Source of the DNA: CAIOTO01 sp040389165 | Lineage (GTDB): Bacteria; Pseudomonadota; Alphaproteobacteria; Paracaedibacterales; CAIOTO01 | Length of the DNA stretch: 26,796 nt | Reading direction: 5' to 3' | NCBI GenBank assembly: GCA_040389165.1 | Contig: JAZKAK010000023.1 | Span: 1 to 26,796 of the forward strand | Shown here: positions 25,218 through 26,796 of the stretch, in pieces | How the letters are laid out: each line of letters opens with the position of its first letter | Numbering within the stretch: the first letter of the stretch is position 1 | The notes under the pieces: model-generated | Told to the model about the DNA's origin: nothing | The model's input: only the letters and a program-made list of their open reading frames with translations | Database searches by the model: none | Translations under genes and position numbers: made by a program

Positions 25218-25360
25218 CTCGTGTATTTTACAATTGCGAGGAGCGTAACAACGTGACTATCTTGTTGTTTGCCTTCACCCCGCGATCGTCATACTTTCTA
25301 AAGCTTTTAAAGTAGACGTTAGCTGAACAAACGTGCATCTTGGAAATCAATTAGGTTGGT

Positions 25361-26719
25361 TTAGTGATGGGTATAAACTGCGTATTGTGATTTAAGATAA
25401 TCAGATAATGGTTGATGCTGCAAAGATCCATATTGGTTACGATACGCGTCACTAACTTCAATCGATGTGATGGTAATATCATTTTCAGTAGTTGGGCTTA
25501 TGCTTTCTTCGTCTTGTTTAACTGTAAAATGAATATGCATCGTGTAATCAATCGTGCACAACCTGCCAGAGCTAGTACTTGTTTTTAAAAAACCATAACC
25601 CCCTCTCACCACTTGAGATCTCTTTGCTGCATCTAGGTCTTTATATTGATTCCACAGCTGAGCAACTCTAATTTTTGCATGTGTCTCAATTCGATTGTAT
25701 ATACTTTTTGCAAACATTGTATCTGTTAGGCCTATATCTTCAACTTCATCCTGTGGCCGTGCTGCTTCCACCTGTTCGATGGGCATCGCACGTGTTCCCA
25801 TATTTCGATAGTATTTGTACCATTCTAGATATAGCCATCTCTCAACTATTATTCCAATGCGAGCTTTAATAAAAGCATTGCTTTGTAGTAATTCTTCTAT
25901 ATTTCTGTTCAGTTTATATTCAAGGGCTTCTTCAGTTGGCATTTTTAAAGAAGTTTTTTCAGCATCAAGCCACGTCCGCACAGGATCGACCAATGACCCG
26001 CTACAATGAGTCTCTGTGGGAAAAGAATTCACAAATGACTTTTCTTTTCCTTGAGCTTTTGCGAAAACATATGCATACAAAAGTGTCTCGTATGGAATCT
26101 GCATATAGTGACGGATATCACTTTTGAGCTTAGTCAAAACTTCTGCATCACTTTTACCTGTGCCTGCGCTCATTCTGAATCGGCTTTTTACAATACCGTT
26201 TAGCCAATCTTCTGCATTAGGTGCCTTTGTTGCCGATTTAATAGCACGACTCAATGGCATGGTGTCCACATATCCAGCTATGATCGCTAAATTTTTTATA
26301 TGATCTATTACGTCATTATTTTTTATTGCCAGAGCAAAATTAACGACTGCTGATACATTAAGCGGATAGGAATTATCTGGCTGCCTATGTGTTAATACCT
26401 CTCTAACTGTTGCTACAATATCTTGTTCGAATATTTGTGGGTTTTGCAAATACTCTTCGTATTTTTGCTGCCATTGCAGAGGAAGCTCATGTTCATTTTC
26501 TTCTTTTTTCATAGAAAGTCCTGTTTGATGATCGTTTCTTGCCTCTGTAAACCAGTCAATAAACTGAATTGGGCTGACACCTGATAGTTTTTCAAGTTCA
26601 CCTATTTCTATCTTAAAATTATTCTTTAAAAAGTTACCTAACGTGGTTAAATATGTTGCTCTGTTAGATAAATCAGCTATCCCGACCATCGTCACATCTT
26701 GTGAAATCTTTTCAACCAA
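25361..26719 (-). CDS. Hypothetical protein (452 aa), not recognised
   Basis: A mixed-charge protein with no signal peptide, no transmembrane helix and no motif that I can place. The N-terminal part (about 10-60) is Leu/Ile-rich and helical, and the middle contains RHYMQIPYETLLYAYVFAKAQ and ERWLYLEWYKYYRNMG, rich in aromatic residues. The C-terminal 60 residues look like beta strands (TIDYTMHIHFTVKQDE, NDITITSIEVSD). TTG 26719 and ATG 26689 are both possible starts; neither has a clear ribosome site. The 36-nt promoter-like motif lies just upstream. It ends next to the hemD remnant and may belong to an accessory insertion. Confidence 0.65.
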   Translation of the reverse strand: MVEKISQDVTMVGIADLSNRATYLTTLGNFLKNNFKIEIGELEKLSGVSPIQFIDWFTEARNDHQTGLSMKKEENEHELPLQWQQKYEEYLQNPQIFEQDIVATVREVLTHRQPDNSYPLNVSAVVNFALAIKNNDVIDHIKNLAIIAGYVDTMPLSRAIKSATKAPNAEDWLNGIVKSRFRMSAGTGKSDAEVLTKLKSDIRHYMQIPYETLLYAYVFAKAQGKEKSFVNSFPTETHCSGSLVDPVRTWLDAEKTSLKMPTEEALEYKLNRNIEELLQSNAFIKARIGIIVERWLYLEWYKYYRNMGTRAMPIEQVEAARPQDEVEDIGLTDTMFAKSIYNRIETHAKIRVAQLWNQYKDLDAAKRSQVVRGGYGFLKTSTSSGRLCTIDYTMHIHFTVKQDEESISPTTENDITITSIEVSDAYRNQYGSLQHQPLSDYLKSQYAVYTHH

Positions 26720-26738
26720 TTGGATAATCTTAAAATGA

Positions 26739-26774
26739 TTTGTTATACCATTTTACGGAATAAATTAACTTAAT
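26739..26774 (-). promoter_or_regulatory. Shared 36-nt upstream motif, copy 2 (promoter-like)
   Basis: On the minus strand it reads with core CGTAAAATGGTATAAC, and TATAAC at 26743-26748 could be a -10 box, 24-29 nt before TTG 26719. It matches the motif at 24-59 in 32 of 36 positions. Confidence 0.4.
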
Positions 26775-26796
26775 ATCCATACCCACATACGCTTTT

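Overview
The window looks like part of the chromosome of a host-associated alphaproteobacterium with moderate to low GC. Pointers to this group are a Cys-less L31 (rpmE), the alphaproteobacterial mitofilin(Mic60)-like/HemY pair, a DUF1467 protein, an alphaproteobacterial-type RecO and sigma-54. Placement near Holosporales- or Rickettsiales-like endosymbionts is an inference from gene content (alternative oxidase, a decayed hemD, a very large Cys-rich secreted protein, a secreted J-domain protein). It is not proven.

Layout. 1-4360: an orphan HicA-like ORF, nth (endonuclease III), a long imperfect palindrome, ppx/gppA on the minus strand, tRNA-Gln(CTG), then a WecA/WbpL-type glycosyl-1-phosphate transferase coupled to recO. 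4357-13833: an accessory block of exported proteins, namely a signal-peptide protein with a C-terminal J domain, a 1840-residue secreted protein made of about 105 short Cys-pair units, and a divergent membrane-anchored protein of unknown function. 13902-16438 (minus): trxA, anmK and an Rpn/PD-(D/E)XK nuclease gene packed as an operon. 16617-21309 (plus): rpoN, a 163-bp MITE with a clear 9-bp target duplication that supplies a start codon to a small ORF, then rpmE-uvrD. 21353-25360 (minus): a hemD remnant, alternative oxidase (aox), mic60-like, hemY and a DUF1467 gene. 25361-26719 (minus): a 452-residue protein that I do not recognise.

How the genes fit together. The housekeeping parts are DNA repair (nth, recO, uvrD), phosphate and stringent-response metabolism (ppx), envelope glycan synthesis (WecA-like), muropeptide recycling (anmK), redox (trxA), alternative sigma control (rpoN) and the membrane heme/mitofilin cluster. 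Two places stand out. One is the 9-kb exported-protein block between recO and the trxA operon, which may face a eukaryotic host. The other is the hem cluster, where hemD is reduced to a fragment and a diiron, heme-free terminal oxidase lies between it and mic60-hemY. A nearly identical 36-nt motif lies in opposite orientation near the two ends of the window, each copy upstream of a gene start.
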